In this document: piece after piece, positions 50,640 to 62,058 of the stretch
Layout of the letters: every line of letters begins with the position of its first letter
Position numbering within the stretch: the stretch's first letter is position 1
Assembly: GCA_013365365.1 (NCBI GenBank)
Contig: JABVXU010000278.1
Span: forward strand, 1-64,000
From: Cruorifilaria tuberocauda
Taxonomy: Eukaryota > Nematoda > Chromadorea > Rhabditida > Onchocercidae
Direction of reading: 5' to 3'
DNA length: 64,000 nt
Notes under the pieces: generated by a model
The model's database searches: none
The model's input: only the letters and a program-made list of their open reading frames with translations
What the model was told of the DNA's origin: nothing
Translations under genes and position numbers: made by a program

Positions 50640-50727
50640 AATCAACTCCTCTCGCATTGTAGTTAGTAGTGGCAGCAACAGCTGCGTTAGCTTGCATTTC
50701 AGGCGAGCGGAATTGTTGCAGAGGCAT
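50640..50727 (-). CDS. candidate alternative first exon of the nuclear receptor
   Basis: ATG at 50727 opens 29 codons (MPLQQFRSPEMQANAAVAAT, then TNYNARGVD) ending at a GTAAGA donor in phase 1. That is exactly the phase needed to join the DBD exon at 43462, giving [19 protein letters not shown]75 genes are known to use several promoters with different first exons, so an isoform lacking the long A/B exon is plausible. The patch is GC-rich compared with its flanks. Transcript data are needed; the phase match alone has about a one-in-three chance. Confidence 0.4.
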
Positions 50728-52780
50728 TAGCAGAAGAGGAGTAGTGGATCAGTGTGATCGGACGAATCGTCGTCATCTGCCCTCCCTTCTGATCGTTCTT
50801 TTTCTTCCATCAGCTAGTCGAAGAGGGAGTAGGAGAAGGTATTTTCTCACTAATATTTCTTCTGTTCGGATCGGAAATCGAACATGGATCAGTGTGAAGG
50901 AGTGGATGAATCGATTTCCTTACTCCATGCTTATCTTCCAGGTGCTAAATATTTTCTATTTCTTGTATACAAGTAAAAATTCGATAAAATACTTCGATAA
51001 GATCAGCGACAGAATACCGATCGTCCTTCTGGCATTTTTCTTATACCGTCTGAATTCTTTTGATAATATCTATTTGTTCAGCAAGGTAAAACTTTGTAAA
51101 ACAAGTTGCATTGAGATTGTCATGAGCCCAATATAAGATTGATGACAATAAATTGGAAAGAAGTACAAAAAGTCTACAATTGATGACCCTTTAAAGCCAT
51201 CATTGTATGAATATGAATATATAAATTCTTCAATTTTTCTCATAATTATTCGAAGCGTTCTGAAATTAATTTATTACATCTTTTAATTATTCGCAATAAT
51301 GCATTTAAAGGCAAAATACTCTTTCTTAATTTTTGCAATATTTTTATTTATTCTTGATTTTCCTGAGAAGTTTTCTCTTTGTGATAAATTTGAAAATTGC
51401 GTCTGTTATTCATTGATTTAATCATTTTATATTCATTTTTACGTTCAATCTGGAGTATTAAATAAACTTTGTGATAAAGGTAAATAAAGAAATGAACATT
51501 TCAAGGTCTTCGAGTTTAAGTAAAATGAATAGAACCTAGGAATCTTTACTAACTTAAAAAGATGTTAAAGGAAACTTATAAAGATCATTAGAGATTTTCA
51601 GTTACTAGCAGAAAACCGAACTTTTAACTTCATTCTTCTCTATCGTTCAATATTTTCAATGTTTATACTTCTAACATAATAATTTTCTTATTGCAAAATT
51701 TCGAATCTTTTCTTACATTGGAATTACTCCTCTATTTTGTTAGTTTTTTAATACAAAACATAGGGAAAAACTTCGTGACAAATACAATCACGGTTAAATA
51801 TGCGGGCAGAATATTCAAAAAAGACTAGTACAGCGTTTGTCTTGCTTGCATTGAAATTACTATCAATAATATCAAAAGGATTTGATTTACTTGATTATAT
51901 ACTGTTCATTTATCTGTATAATTTAGTGCTCAAACTTGCTTTTTTTCATTACCATCTCTTGCAGTTTTTTTAGTATAATGGATTATCTGTTTCCGACTCT
52001 CGACAGTTGAAGAAGTATTACAAGATGGACTTTTTTTTCTATAAGTGTACACATTCGTAACTTATTCTTGTTTGACTAGAGGTTTACTTTTTCATAGCAC
52101 TACAAATTTTACTTGCATACTGAATATTTATTGTTTAACTACCAGATGAATTTCAAAATCTTTTTGAATTTATCACGTCCTAAAGTAGTAGTGCGTTTAA
52201 ATGAAATATTTTGAAATAAAAAAAATTTGTTTTAGTATAGATTGTATTTTCTTTTAGTGCTAAACATTCTTTTGAATTATCTAAACGCCGTTAGCATGTA
52301 GAAAAAAAGTTGTTAGTAAAATAAAGCAAACGGTACAATATCGGAATAACTCCGATATTGTACCGTATTTCAATTAATTAAGAAAAGATTTTTAAATTTT
52401 TCTTAAAAATAATTGAAATTTTTGCTTTCAAGTTTTTTCTTTCAGAAATTTTCTCTAAATTATTTTTCGATATCCGTTACATTATGATGCCACAATGAAC
52501 AATTTTTGAAATCGATCGCTGTACAGCCCTATTTTTTCTCTTGCTTACTGTTAAAGATTTTTTAACGGAAATTGAATTGTTCACAACATATCCTTTCACA
52601 GATGAATAGTTTCATTTGTCAACAGAAAGTGACTGAATTGATGATTAAATATGGTTGAAAAGTCCAACTATAATATTTTGATGAAGAAATAAATTCCAGT
52701 GAAAAGAATTCAAAACAGTATAGAATTCTTATACTCTCATTTTTTCATTTTCTTTTTTCATATTATCTGCAAATATCCAG
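50728..52780. other. intergenic, possible distal promoter of the receptor
   Basis: 50728-50900 is GC-richer and may be promoter and 5' UTR for the minus-strand exon at 50727. The plus frame at 50669-51136 is antisense to it and not supported. The rest is AT-rich and contains the hairpin at 52330-52366. Confidence 0.4.
52330..52366. repeat. perfect inverted repeat, 16-base arms, 5-base loop
   Basis: Left arm 52330-52345 (ACGGTACAATATCGGA), loop ATAAC, right arm 52351-52366. Every base pairs. It could be a palindromic remnant of a mobile element, a small RNA hairpin or a protein site. Confidence 0.85.
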
Positions 52781-55032
52781 AACGGAAATCTAGATTAATT
52801 AACGATGATGATTTGAAATTTGATATTGAAATTGCAGTTCTTACTGAAACCAATGCTTATTGTCTTCCAGATATACAGAATGCGATTTGCGAAAAGTTTC
52901 AAAGCGCCGAATGTAGCGTGGAAGCATCACCTGAACTGACCGAACCGCCATTTAACTTTGCATTTCATGCATTAGGCAAAAAAATCCATCTGCTACCATC
53001 AGGCTCTATGATACCAGAAGATTTCGATCAAATTTCCGTCATATCAGTAAGATTTTCCTACTTGAAAATTATTTATTATTTGATTGAGAAGCTGTTTTCG
53101 ATGAAATTTTGGAGGAAAATCGACCATATGAGTAGAACAAATCATACATATGCAATGCATCAGAAAGATGTAATATTTTTGGTGCGAACAAAAATAAGCT
53201 TATTACATGATCTCCGACAGTATTTGTCGGAAATCGCAAACAAAAACAAACAGTTCAATCAATCTATAATAAATATTATTTTTCATGATATACTTGCTTT
53301 GAAAAACGCAACTTGCCGATTAGAGCTTATTAATTACTTGGGTCTATATTATGAAATAAAAAACTGTGAATGATTTTAACGTTATTGAAAAATGGTCCAA
53401 AGATTTCATAAGATTATGACCCTTTTTTATAGAAATATTTTGCTATTTCTGCAATCTGAACAAATATCAGCACATAAGATATGACTTAAGGAATTACAAC
53501 AAAAGTAACGCCATTCCTTATTCACATTTTGCCTAAAAAAGCTTCATAATAGAGATTATCCTGAGATATCTTAAGCTTAACAAATATTGTTCCTAACCGT
53601 TCAAATAACAGATGTGTTAACTACTTTTAATTCTAACATTAAAGAAAAGATTTTTAGAAACAAATTATAATTAGATGATGGAGAAAGAAATCATATATAT
53701 GCAGAGAGCATTAGAAAGATGTAAAAATTTTTGACGCAAACAAAAATAGGCTTGGTGAAGTATCACGATGGAACAGATTTCCTGATTTAAAAATATTAAC
53801 GAATAAATTTCTACTTGCCAAGCGAGCTAAATTTGTATATAAATGGATTTCCCTATGCTTACGTCATAGGAAAATTTGTCGATGAAAAAGAGAAATTTCC
53901 AGGATAGAGTTTCTTTATTTCTAATTTATAATCTATTAAATTTCAGGAAGGAATAATTGTCACGGACGGGCTTGCCGGTAAATATTTACATTTGGTGCTT
54001 GAAGGTGGTGATGACTGGAGGACACCGTTGCAGAAAGTTTTCAACGAGAAACTTGGCATTAATTGGTGCTTTCTGGTTATGGAACTGCAGTCGGGTACCA
54101 TTCATTTTCATACATTGCACGCGCAAACGAAACCAATCAAAAATTATGCGGAATGTACTATTTTGTGGCTAAGTGAACTGAAACAAATATCAACCTCACA
54201 AACATTATCAAAACCGAAAACGAGCAAAAAAGTTATTAAGAAATCATTGATGGAAAAAAGCATTAGCGATACAGAAGTTAGTGGGAAGACAGCTTCAGTA
54301 AAGACGACCAAAAACAATAACGGACAAAAACCTGTCCGTAAGAAAGTTGCTACAACAATAACAACAGTACCATCAACAGCGACTCCAATTACGAACAATG
54401 ATACGAAAACCGGAAATGACATTTCTGGTAACAGTAAGAAAATGATAATTTCGAAAGTACGGAATTCATTAACGAACGATGTAAACAGTGAGAATTATAC
54501 AAATGGTGATGGTTCCGCTGATTCAGGAATTTCACTCGTTGACTCGGATACCGAAAAATCATCAAAATGTACAAAAAAGAATGAATTGGCTGAGCCGGAA
54601 TCATCAGTGGGGAAGCAAACCGAAGCAATGAGTAGTAATGTTGAATTTGCGATACCAATTTCGACATCTAAAATAAATCTAAAAACTAATAATGATGGTA
54701 TGGATAATTCTGATAGTTCTATCAGTATTACATTCATGAAAGGGAACATACCAATATACAACAACGATCTGCCTCCATCGTTCACAGTGCGTCGAAATAA
54801 CATTAAATATGAAATGAATAAAAAAATTGAAAGAATTCTGGAAGAAGAGGAGAAAGAAAAATCAGAAGATTGGGATAGATGTGATAGTATCAAATTAACT
54901 AATAACGGTCATAATGTACCATCAGACCGTTGCATAAATACACATGACTCGTCGATTCCTATAAGACGTCGTACGCCAACACATGTCAATTCAATTTCAA
55001 AGACTATTGGTTTTGATGGTTTACAAAGGTAG
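52781..55032 (+). CDS. unrecognised protein with a long disordered C-terminal tail
   Basis: Two exons join in phase 0: 52781-53046 (after ATCCAG, donor GTAAGA) and 53947-55032 (after TTTCAG, stop TAG). The first coding exon must lie upstream and was not found. The folded part (about 170 residues) reads DLKFDIEIAVLTETNAYCLP, then SVEASPELTEPPFNFAFHAL, and in exon 2 GKYLHLVLEGGDDW, LGINWCFLVMELQSGTIHFH. The VxxxPxLTxxPFxF segment and the later strand pattern faintly recall the DUF1907/C11orf54 ester-hydrolase family, but I would not assign it. The last 280 residues are Ser/Thr/Lys/Asn-rich and low complexity, with basic stretches (SKKVIKKSL, RKKVATT) and one charged helix (ILEEEEKEKSEDWDR). That suggests a regulatory, possibly nuclear protein. 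A stop-free antisense frame here is only a shadow. Confidence 0.6.
53140..53760 (+). repeat. two diverged copies of a ~70-base repeat in an intron
   Basis: About 53140-53210 and 53689-53760 share ordered blocks: AATCATA(C/T)ATATGCA, AGAAAGATGTAA, then CAAACAAAAATA(A/G)GCTT-like. They are about 480 bases apart in the 900-base intron of the gene above. They are dispersed or old tandem copies. Confidence 0.65.
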
Positions 55033-56775
55033 ATAATTTTTCCTTTACTTCCAGAAAAGAAAGAAAAGTCGTAATTATATTGGGGATCCTTTAATAGTAA
55101 AAGACAATATTGATAAATGAAGCTTATTCCCTTTTCGATTTTGATGAACAAACAATGTTATTTATAATGAATTGAATTTTTTCCACTCATTTCCCTTTTG
55201 GTTTTTTACAGTTAACTAAAAAGTAGTGGCAAGAAACGATCGTATTTTAATTTTACTTCATTTCCTTCCAGAAAATGAGATAGAATATTCAAAAACCGTC
55301 AAGTTCAAAGCTTATTGGCATAGATTGGAAACATCAAATATGTCCCTAAACTTAAAGGAGACAGTGCTGTTCAAATTAATTAAAATGATGTTTTATTTTT
55401 CGGTAAAATGAAACAAATAGCTAAGCGACGATATATTATTTTGGAGAAATAAGGAAAATAGTAGCGAAAGCATTTTGAGGACTTTTTACAATTTATATTT
55501 ATTAAAAGAAACGAGAAAAATTAGAGAAAAAAAGCTTCAAAAGGATACTGAGCAGCAGCTCCAGTAATCATTAGAAATTTTCTGCCATTTCTGTCATCAT
55601 GAAATTTTCCAAATAATTTCAGTGCTTTCAATTCTCTTCCTCTCAATGATGATATTCATTTTTCATAATTTCACTTCGAATTTCTCATTCATTGATGACA
55701 GTGAACTTTCAGCTTAAATGAATAACACTTCAGAGAAATTGAGATGAAAAATTATGAACTCATTCATAGATGTTGTAAAATAAGAACGATGCAATTCTGC
55801 GAGTAAAGCGCCTGTAATGTGAAAAAATTTCTTTTTCTTGAAACAATCAAAATCATTCTTGTTATGAATTTGTAAAATATTACGAAGACATTCATTTCTC
55901 ATTTCAAATTTAAATTTACATATTTTTGATCGATCAGAACTGGGCGTCCCTTTGAATTCCTGAATTATAAACGCTTTTTTCGTGGGATACCCTTTGGGGA
56001 ATACTTTAGTTTGGCACAATGAATGGTAAAAAGGTTTAATCTTCACGTCATAATATAATTATCGGAAAATATAATCAACTTATCGATCATTATTCTTCTT
56101 TACTGGTTGATGCGGGAGAATAATTTGAGGCTGTGTGCTGATTAAAGAATACAAATGGTATGACTGACATGAGGTAATAAATAAGACGTCATATATTCCA
56201 TTCCAGTTAGCTCTGACTGTGGTTAGGGAACAATTGATTATCTGTACATAATACAGAGGAAATAAATATTAAACGAAGAATTATAAGTCATTTGATAATA
56301 ATTGACAGGAAACAAGCACAAGATTAATTATTGGCGATGTTCTTAAATAGCAAAAAAAGCGTATCATATTATTTGATTGAGAATTTATGGCAAAAATTAA
56401 TTAAGAACAATTTTAACATAAATACAAAGATATTTTAATTATGAAATAATTTCATAAAATAAGTTATTCGCATTTTCGACACTTCCTCTAGGCGTTACTT
56501 TTTTCTAATGCTTTATGAGCAAAATGTGATAATAGTTAAGATGGGCTCCTTTCTCTTCCTGAACGAAATGAAAATAAATTAATGACTGATGTGATTGATA
56601 TGATGAGATGTAGCATGTTTTTAATTATTTAAACAAATCAATAATACATAAGGAGAGGTTTTGTATACTCGGTTACAAAAACCAAACCTAAACGTGGTAA
56701 AATATTCATTACAAAAAAGTTGATACTCATAACTTAAATAATTTAAAATTATCAATTCTCAAGAAAATAATAAAT
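55033..56775. other. intergenic, nothing recognised
   Basis: AT-rich. Short frames on both strands (55226-55411 plus, 55714-56046 minus) carry no motif. Confidence 0.5.
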
Positions 56776-57668
56776 TTGAGAGAATTTACAAGTTCCAGAC
56801 CGCCTTCCAGAGATGATATTTCAATAATACGAAGGTTTGCTGATGAAGAAATGCCGCCTGTACAAGTGCTTCAGTTGGTTCTCAAAAAATTTTCCTATAA
56901 ACAGGTACGACGAATTTCACAAACATTCATAATAGGTTGTTTGAGCGCAAATAAAACTTACCGATTAAAATTAAAGAAATTTAACTCTTCTAGTTACTGT
57001 TATTGTATGCCTAAACTTCTCAGTCAATCAGTTATTTATTCAAGAAAAACTAGCATATAAAAAAACTATTAGCTAAATTTGAATTTCTATCAATCAAAAA
57101 AGAAAAAGTCAGTACATTTTAATTTACATTATATAAAACGAATTTAATGATAAATTTATCTTATATGTAATACAGTTTTAGTTAGGCGAATTGAGACAAG
57201 TTCATCCATATTGGGATGAGTTGTGTGGGCAAGCTTTAAATAGTGGTTATCATGAGCTAATCAAAAAAGCAGACAAATTATTAACGGACTGTCAACGACG
57301 TGTACATTCTGAACCCGATCTCCATGACGTATTGTCTGCTTTGACCAGTGTACAAGTACACATTCTTAATCCTGTCGATATATTACGTCCAGCTATGGAT
57401 GAAGGTTCCTCTCTATTGTTTCTTTTCTTGAGAATTAAATATTTTATTGTTAATAGAATGGTTATTGATCGGGACAACACCACAGAAACCTGCTAAGCTT
57501 ATTATTTCAGGTGTTTGTTGCTTTCCGTACGGTGAATTACTCGACCAAACCTTCGATATTATAGAAAAAGCAAAAAAAAGAATGGATAGTAAACGAGATG
57601 CAAGTTTACCTGATATTTATGAAAATTTATTTGAAAAAGACAAATCTTCTAAAAATAACGGATTATAG
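56776..57668 (+). CDS. unrecognised small helical protein
   Basis: Three exons: from about 56776 to 56904 (5' edge uncertain), 57182-57404 and 57511-57668, in phases 0 and 1. The peptide reads SRPPSRDDISIIRRFADEEM, VLQLVLKKFSYKQLGELRQV, HPYWDELCGQALNSGYHELI, DVLSALTSVQVHILNPVD, VCCFPYGELLDQTFDIIEKA and ends KDKSSKNNGL. It is mostly amphipathic helix. No in-frame ATG was found upstream of Met in EEMPPVQ (about 56851), so either that Met is the start or an upstream exon is missing. The next gene begins 170 bases after the stop, a spacing typical of nematode operons. I do not recognise the family. Confidence 0.55.
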
Positions 57669-57839
57669 AAGTGTTGTAATTTAGAAGTTTACAAACGGCT
57701 TTTATTCGCTCTTCACAGTTTTGAGTTGATGTACTAGCAAAGTAACTTCCAGATACTTTAGAAAGCATTGATTTGCTTCCAAACCTTACTCAATCGTTCA
57801 ATATAGTTTAAATCATGCTCTTTATATTTTCCATTTCTC

Positions 57840-58311
57840 ATGCATATACGTACGTATGCGAGTAAAATGCTTGCTATAGAAATGAAAAAAAGAACGACGT
57901 TAGGAAACTTTATTAAGATAATAATCAACTGGAAGCCGGTAGCTGAATTGGCGAGGCGCGCTCAATTGCATTACAAATTCAATCTGGCGGCATTGATGGA
58001 GGAGAAGCTAGGCGAGGTGATTAGATTGAAGGCTCTGCAATCCATTCAGAGAATAGACAGTTTCATGATCGATTCAGCTGTTAATAAACTTGAAAAGTTC
58101 GTCTTCTTGGAAATGCTTTTGAAAAACATTCGGATTTCCCACATAAATAAATTTTCTATGCGAGAAGTGTGAAAAGTAGCTTCATCGATCTGTAACGGTT
58201 CTTGATAGACTCGAAAATAGAGAAGTTTTTCGGCAGTATCTTTTGGCAATCACAGCTCAATCTGTTAGACTTATAAGTAAATTAACACAGTTGCAAGTGT
58301 ATAAAAATTAA
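57840..58311 (+). CDS. unrecognised helical protein
   Basis: ATG at 57840 opens a frame with a clearly coding-like GC-richer core: KPVAELARRAQLHYKFNLAA, LMEEKLGEVIRLKALQSIQR, DSAVNKLEKF. A second exon probably starts at 58180 (after AAGTAG) and runs to the TAA at 58309-58311: SVTVLDRLENREVFRQYLLA, then ITAQSVRLISKLTQLQVYKN. The likely donor is GTCTTC just after 58100, giving an intron of about 80 bases; this is a guess. Product about 130 residues, nearly all helix or coiled coil. The family is unknown. It lies 171 bases after the preceding stop and may be co-transcribed with it. Confidence 0.45.
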
Positions 58312-58885
58312 GTAATTGATTTTGAATAAGAACAAAATTAAATTTTTTTGATGATTTCCTATTTCCATTTAAGGTAAAACTTTGCCAAGCTGGAAAGTAA
58401 TGTGGGAAATCCATTGTTAATAGGTTCAGTTACAGGTGTGCATATGTTGTCAGAAATCAAAAAATGAATATTATCGGAAAGACCGATAGAATAGAGCGTT
58501 GCAATCTCTCTTTCTCTTTTGTCTCATCACTACTTATGAACACGAATAACGATTGTTCATCTTTTCTCTTTCAGTAAATAGGCTTTATTCCGAAAATAGA
58601 ATCAATGTAAGAAAAGAGGAAAAAATTTTTTAAGATTTATTCAAGATTTGAAATCACATATAAGTCAAACAGATATGCACTCAATTGCTTGATGTTTTGT
58701 AATCGACAGACGGCAGGTAATCGAGTTATATATCCTATCAATATCTGTATTTGATAATATCATACTATGCGATCATTCCTCCGATCGACAAGCATTTGTT
58801 TTATAAAATAATTTCTAATGCTAAATACATTTGAAACTTCTGTAAACCAATTTAATACACGGATAACTATTACAGAGCAACTAAT

Positions 58886-59047
58886 ATGGCACGAGATGAA
58901 TTGGAATGGGAAATTGAACAGTTAAGGCATCAAAATGCTCAACTGAAAAAGGACAATCGTGAATTGAAAAAAGATTGCATGAGATTGGAAGCAAGAGTGG
59001 AGATCATTGAAAATAAATTCAAAACAATGGCTCGATTATTGCAGTAA
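58886..59047 (+). CDS. 53-residue coiled-coil protein or last exon
   Basis: ATG at 58886 stands 11 bases after a TTACAG acceptor (possible spliced-leader site) and opens 53 codons to TAA. The sequence is an almost pure heptad coiled coil: DELEWEIEQLRHQNAQLKKD, NRELKKDCMRLEARVEIIEN, ending FKTMARLLQ. Near the stop, CA-GTAAGC could instead be a splice donor, which would make this an internal exon. It follows the previous gene by 575 bases on the same strand. No family was recognised. Confidence 0.5.
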   Translation: MARDELEWEIEQLRHQNAQLKKDNRELKKDCMRLEARVEIIENKFKTMARLLQ

Positions 59048-60576
59048 GCTTGCTAAGTGTAGACTGGTATTGTGATGCTAGTATTGCCATATACTGTTGT
59101 TATTTGTTGTTGGACTGGTTTCTTAAAAGTGAATATAATCGAATATTATATTATGTGTTAAAAAGAAAAAGAAAATTCAGGAAAACAAACAAAATATTTT
59201 ATATTCAAACTTTAGAAAATATGACATGTAAATGTTTTATTTCTAGTTATCAACTGTAATTTAAAATCCAGTAGATTAATCCATTAAAAATATTTTTTAT
59301 TGTGATTATATATTATTTCAACTGTAGCACTTTCCTTTTAGTAAGACATTTTAGAACGGATCTGAGAAAGGAGAAAATGAATTTCATCCTTTGAAATTAA
59401 GACTGTACAGAATAAGGTTTTATCTTAATTTTTCATTATTATTTTAATCAATGATGCGATTACTGCATTCCCTTCTCTGAGATGCTTCCAGTTCTTTGCA
59501 AATAGAATTTTAAAATCGCCAAATTGTTTTCATCAATAACAATAAATCAAACATAATATTCACAAAATCCAATATCTTCGATAATACGGTAAATTCAAAT
59601 TTTTAAATTTTAAATATTTCTAAAAATTTTTATTTTTATTCAATTCTGAAATTATGTTTCCGAACTAACCAGTTCCTTTAATGAGTGCTACATAACTTTT
59701 TCCTGACATGAATTTAACTTCGACAATTATATTTTAATGTATTAAATGGCCCTTCCTAAGTCTTCTGTGACCGTGACAAAATTTAGATTGCTCTTTTCTA
59801 GACTGAGTTTCTTTTTCTTTTATTTGTACGTAACCAAAACTGCTGGCTTCTGTGTCAGGCAGATGTGATAACCGATACACTTCGGTGTACCTCAAACTTG
59901 GGTAATTAAACCTTTGTTACTTCAGATTTGATAGCATACAATAACACAACGTTAGCAAACGTTAACACATTGACATTTCAACAACATCTAGACGAGTATT
60001 AAAGACAAAGAGATAGGATAACCCTTTTACCCTTGGTTTTTACCCGAAGGAATTTCGTGTTTTTTAATATCTTATCAAAATTTATGGTCAGATATAAACC
60101 AGTGAGCTTGTTATAAAACAATGTATTCTTTGAAGGAACGTAGAACACCAAAACTAGGAATTAATTTTATTCCTTATTGCATGTGATCCTTTAAAGTCAC
60201 ATTTTGTAACATTATCAAACCGGACAACAACAGTCATCTTTAATTTATATTGGAGAATTAATGCTTTCAATGTATGAAAGAAGATTATCGCCATCAAAAA
60301 CATTCTGAATCTAACATTTTAAAATTTATTATTTAAAATGCAATTTTACTGTTTTCACACATTACACACACATAAATCTCCATTGATTGGGTGAATATGC
60401 GATCCCATGATCTCTTTAAGATGGTAATTCAATGCTTTCCATAATTAAAGCTAAAATATTATTATTTAAACGGTCTTCTTAAAATAAAAGTTCTGGGAGA
60501 AAGGAAGCAGACATCTAAAAAGATGAGCTTTGTCAAAATCATTGAATCATCAGTACATTCAGCGAAGAAAAATTAG
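59048..60576. other. intergenic, nothing recognised
   Basis: AT-rich, no convincing exon or RNA gene. A short CACACA patch lies at about 60356-60372. Confidence 0.5.
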
Positions 60577-60822
60577 AAAATTGCTCCTAAGGAGCTTAGT
60601 TTCTATGGTATTGAACAATTTTCTGATAAAGTAAGAAAAAGAGCATTAGATCACTTGGCTATACAAATACCAACTGAAGCAAATTACAAGAAATATAACC
60701 AGAATCAACGTATCACGCATTCTTTCACTCTGCACAACCCATCCATGACACAATCACCGCCTAGAGACAATCCCTGTTCTCGTGCTACTTTCAATAATTT
60801 CGTAGATTTCTTGTTAAGTTGA
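60577..60822 (+). CDS. orphan exon candidate
   Basis: An 81-codon open segment follows an AATTAG acceptor and ends at TGA. It reads KIAPKELSFYGIEQFSDKVR, then KRALDHLAIQIPTEANYKKY and a polar tail. The ELSFYGI segment recalls the end of BTB/T1 tetramerisation domains of voltage-gated potassium channels, but upstream exons are not seen. The opposite strand is also open (60887-60705, ending GLSLGGDCVMDGLCRVKECV), so at most one of the two is real. Unassigned. Confidence 0.2.
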   Translation, partial: KIAPKELSFYGIEQFSDKVRKRALDHLAIQIPTEANYKKYNQNQRITHSFTLHNPSMTQSPPRDNPCSRATFNNFVDFLLS

Positions 60823-60887
60823 CAAATTCTAACAGCCATATTTGTTATCAGATCATAAATAATTTTTCCTACACTACACCTCCTCAC

Positions 60888-62058
60888 GTTGGTCAGATTT
60901 GCATAGAATAATTCATTGCATAATAATTTTTTTAGTAAATTCTAGCTTGATGAACCTACTAAGAGACATCTCTAATTATTCCCATAATATTTTTTATCTA
61001 CTCAAATCATACAATGCAAAATAAAACAAAAGATATTATTTCATTATTGACAGCACTAATAAGAAATCGAAAATACTTCCAATGCAATATGTTACATTTA
61101 TCTCATGGATTTAACACCTGACATTCATTCAAATGTATCAACAGCATGAAAAACGTCACTGAGAAAATAAGTCTCAAACCATTTTTATTCTAATTAACGT
61201 CCCTGATTATTTATTGTCATCATTATCATTTCATTACTTATTATTATTATCGTTATTGATAACACATTGACAAAATGATATATTACAAATGTTACAAAGA
61301 ATTATACAAGATAATATATTACAAAGTATCAAGCTAGGTAAGCATCAACTGAAAATGTCAATGTGAAGTACCACAAAATTTTTGATATTAATCACACACC
61401 CCTTCTAGTTCTTATCTGCCATAAGCTATCTGTTTATTTTACCAGACCCGAAATTCCTCATATCCGAAAGAGCCATCCAGAAAAATTACACCAGTCTCCT
61501 CATTAGATTAATTAATCTCTTCCATTAAACGAATTTGTTAAATTGAATTAGTTTGCTTAATTTAGCCCAACTTTATATATTCCTTGATTATATCAAAAGA
61601 AATATTCATGGTGCATCCATTCACATCCAAATGCAGACTACCAAAAGCAAGAATAATGCATAATTATGGTAAATCTGTTTGTTTTTATTGATATTTTCAT
61701 AAAATTTATAAAATTTGATTGCAGAAAATTAGCGAATGATGCCTATAAAAATTCTCAATTACGTTATATCTCTAACGTACATTTCAAAAGAGCAAATGTA
61801 AAAATTCTACTTCTTTTCTGCCGGCATCAAAACTTCTAGCTGAGGGAACAGTCACTGAATAACTATCGAGTTTATAGAGACTTTTTAGAATCCGAAAAAT
61901 AAGATATAAACCTGCGAAGAAAATGAAGAAGTTTAAAATTTAGAAAAAATATCAAATCAAAAGCAAGGGATCGAAAAATAAAAAAAAAATACCATTAAAA
62001 AGAGATATCCTGAAAACGATTACTTCAGTTACCCTAAATGTTCAAAAGTCTTAACGAA
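60888..62058. other. 3' flank of the spartin gene
   Basis: AT-rich sequence downstream of the minus-strand spartin stop codon. No other gene seen. Confidence 0.5.

Noticed and set aside
54144..54893. long minus-strand frames
   Set aside because: Shadows of the low-complexity plus-strand exon at 53947-55032.
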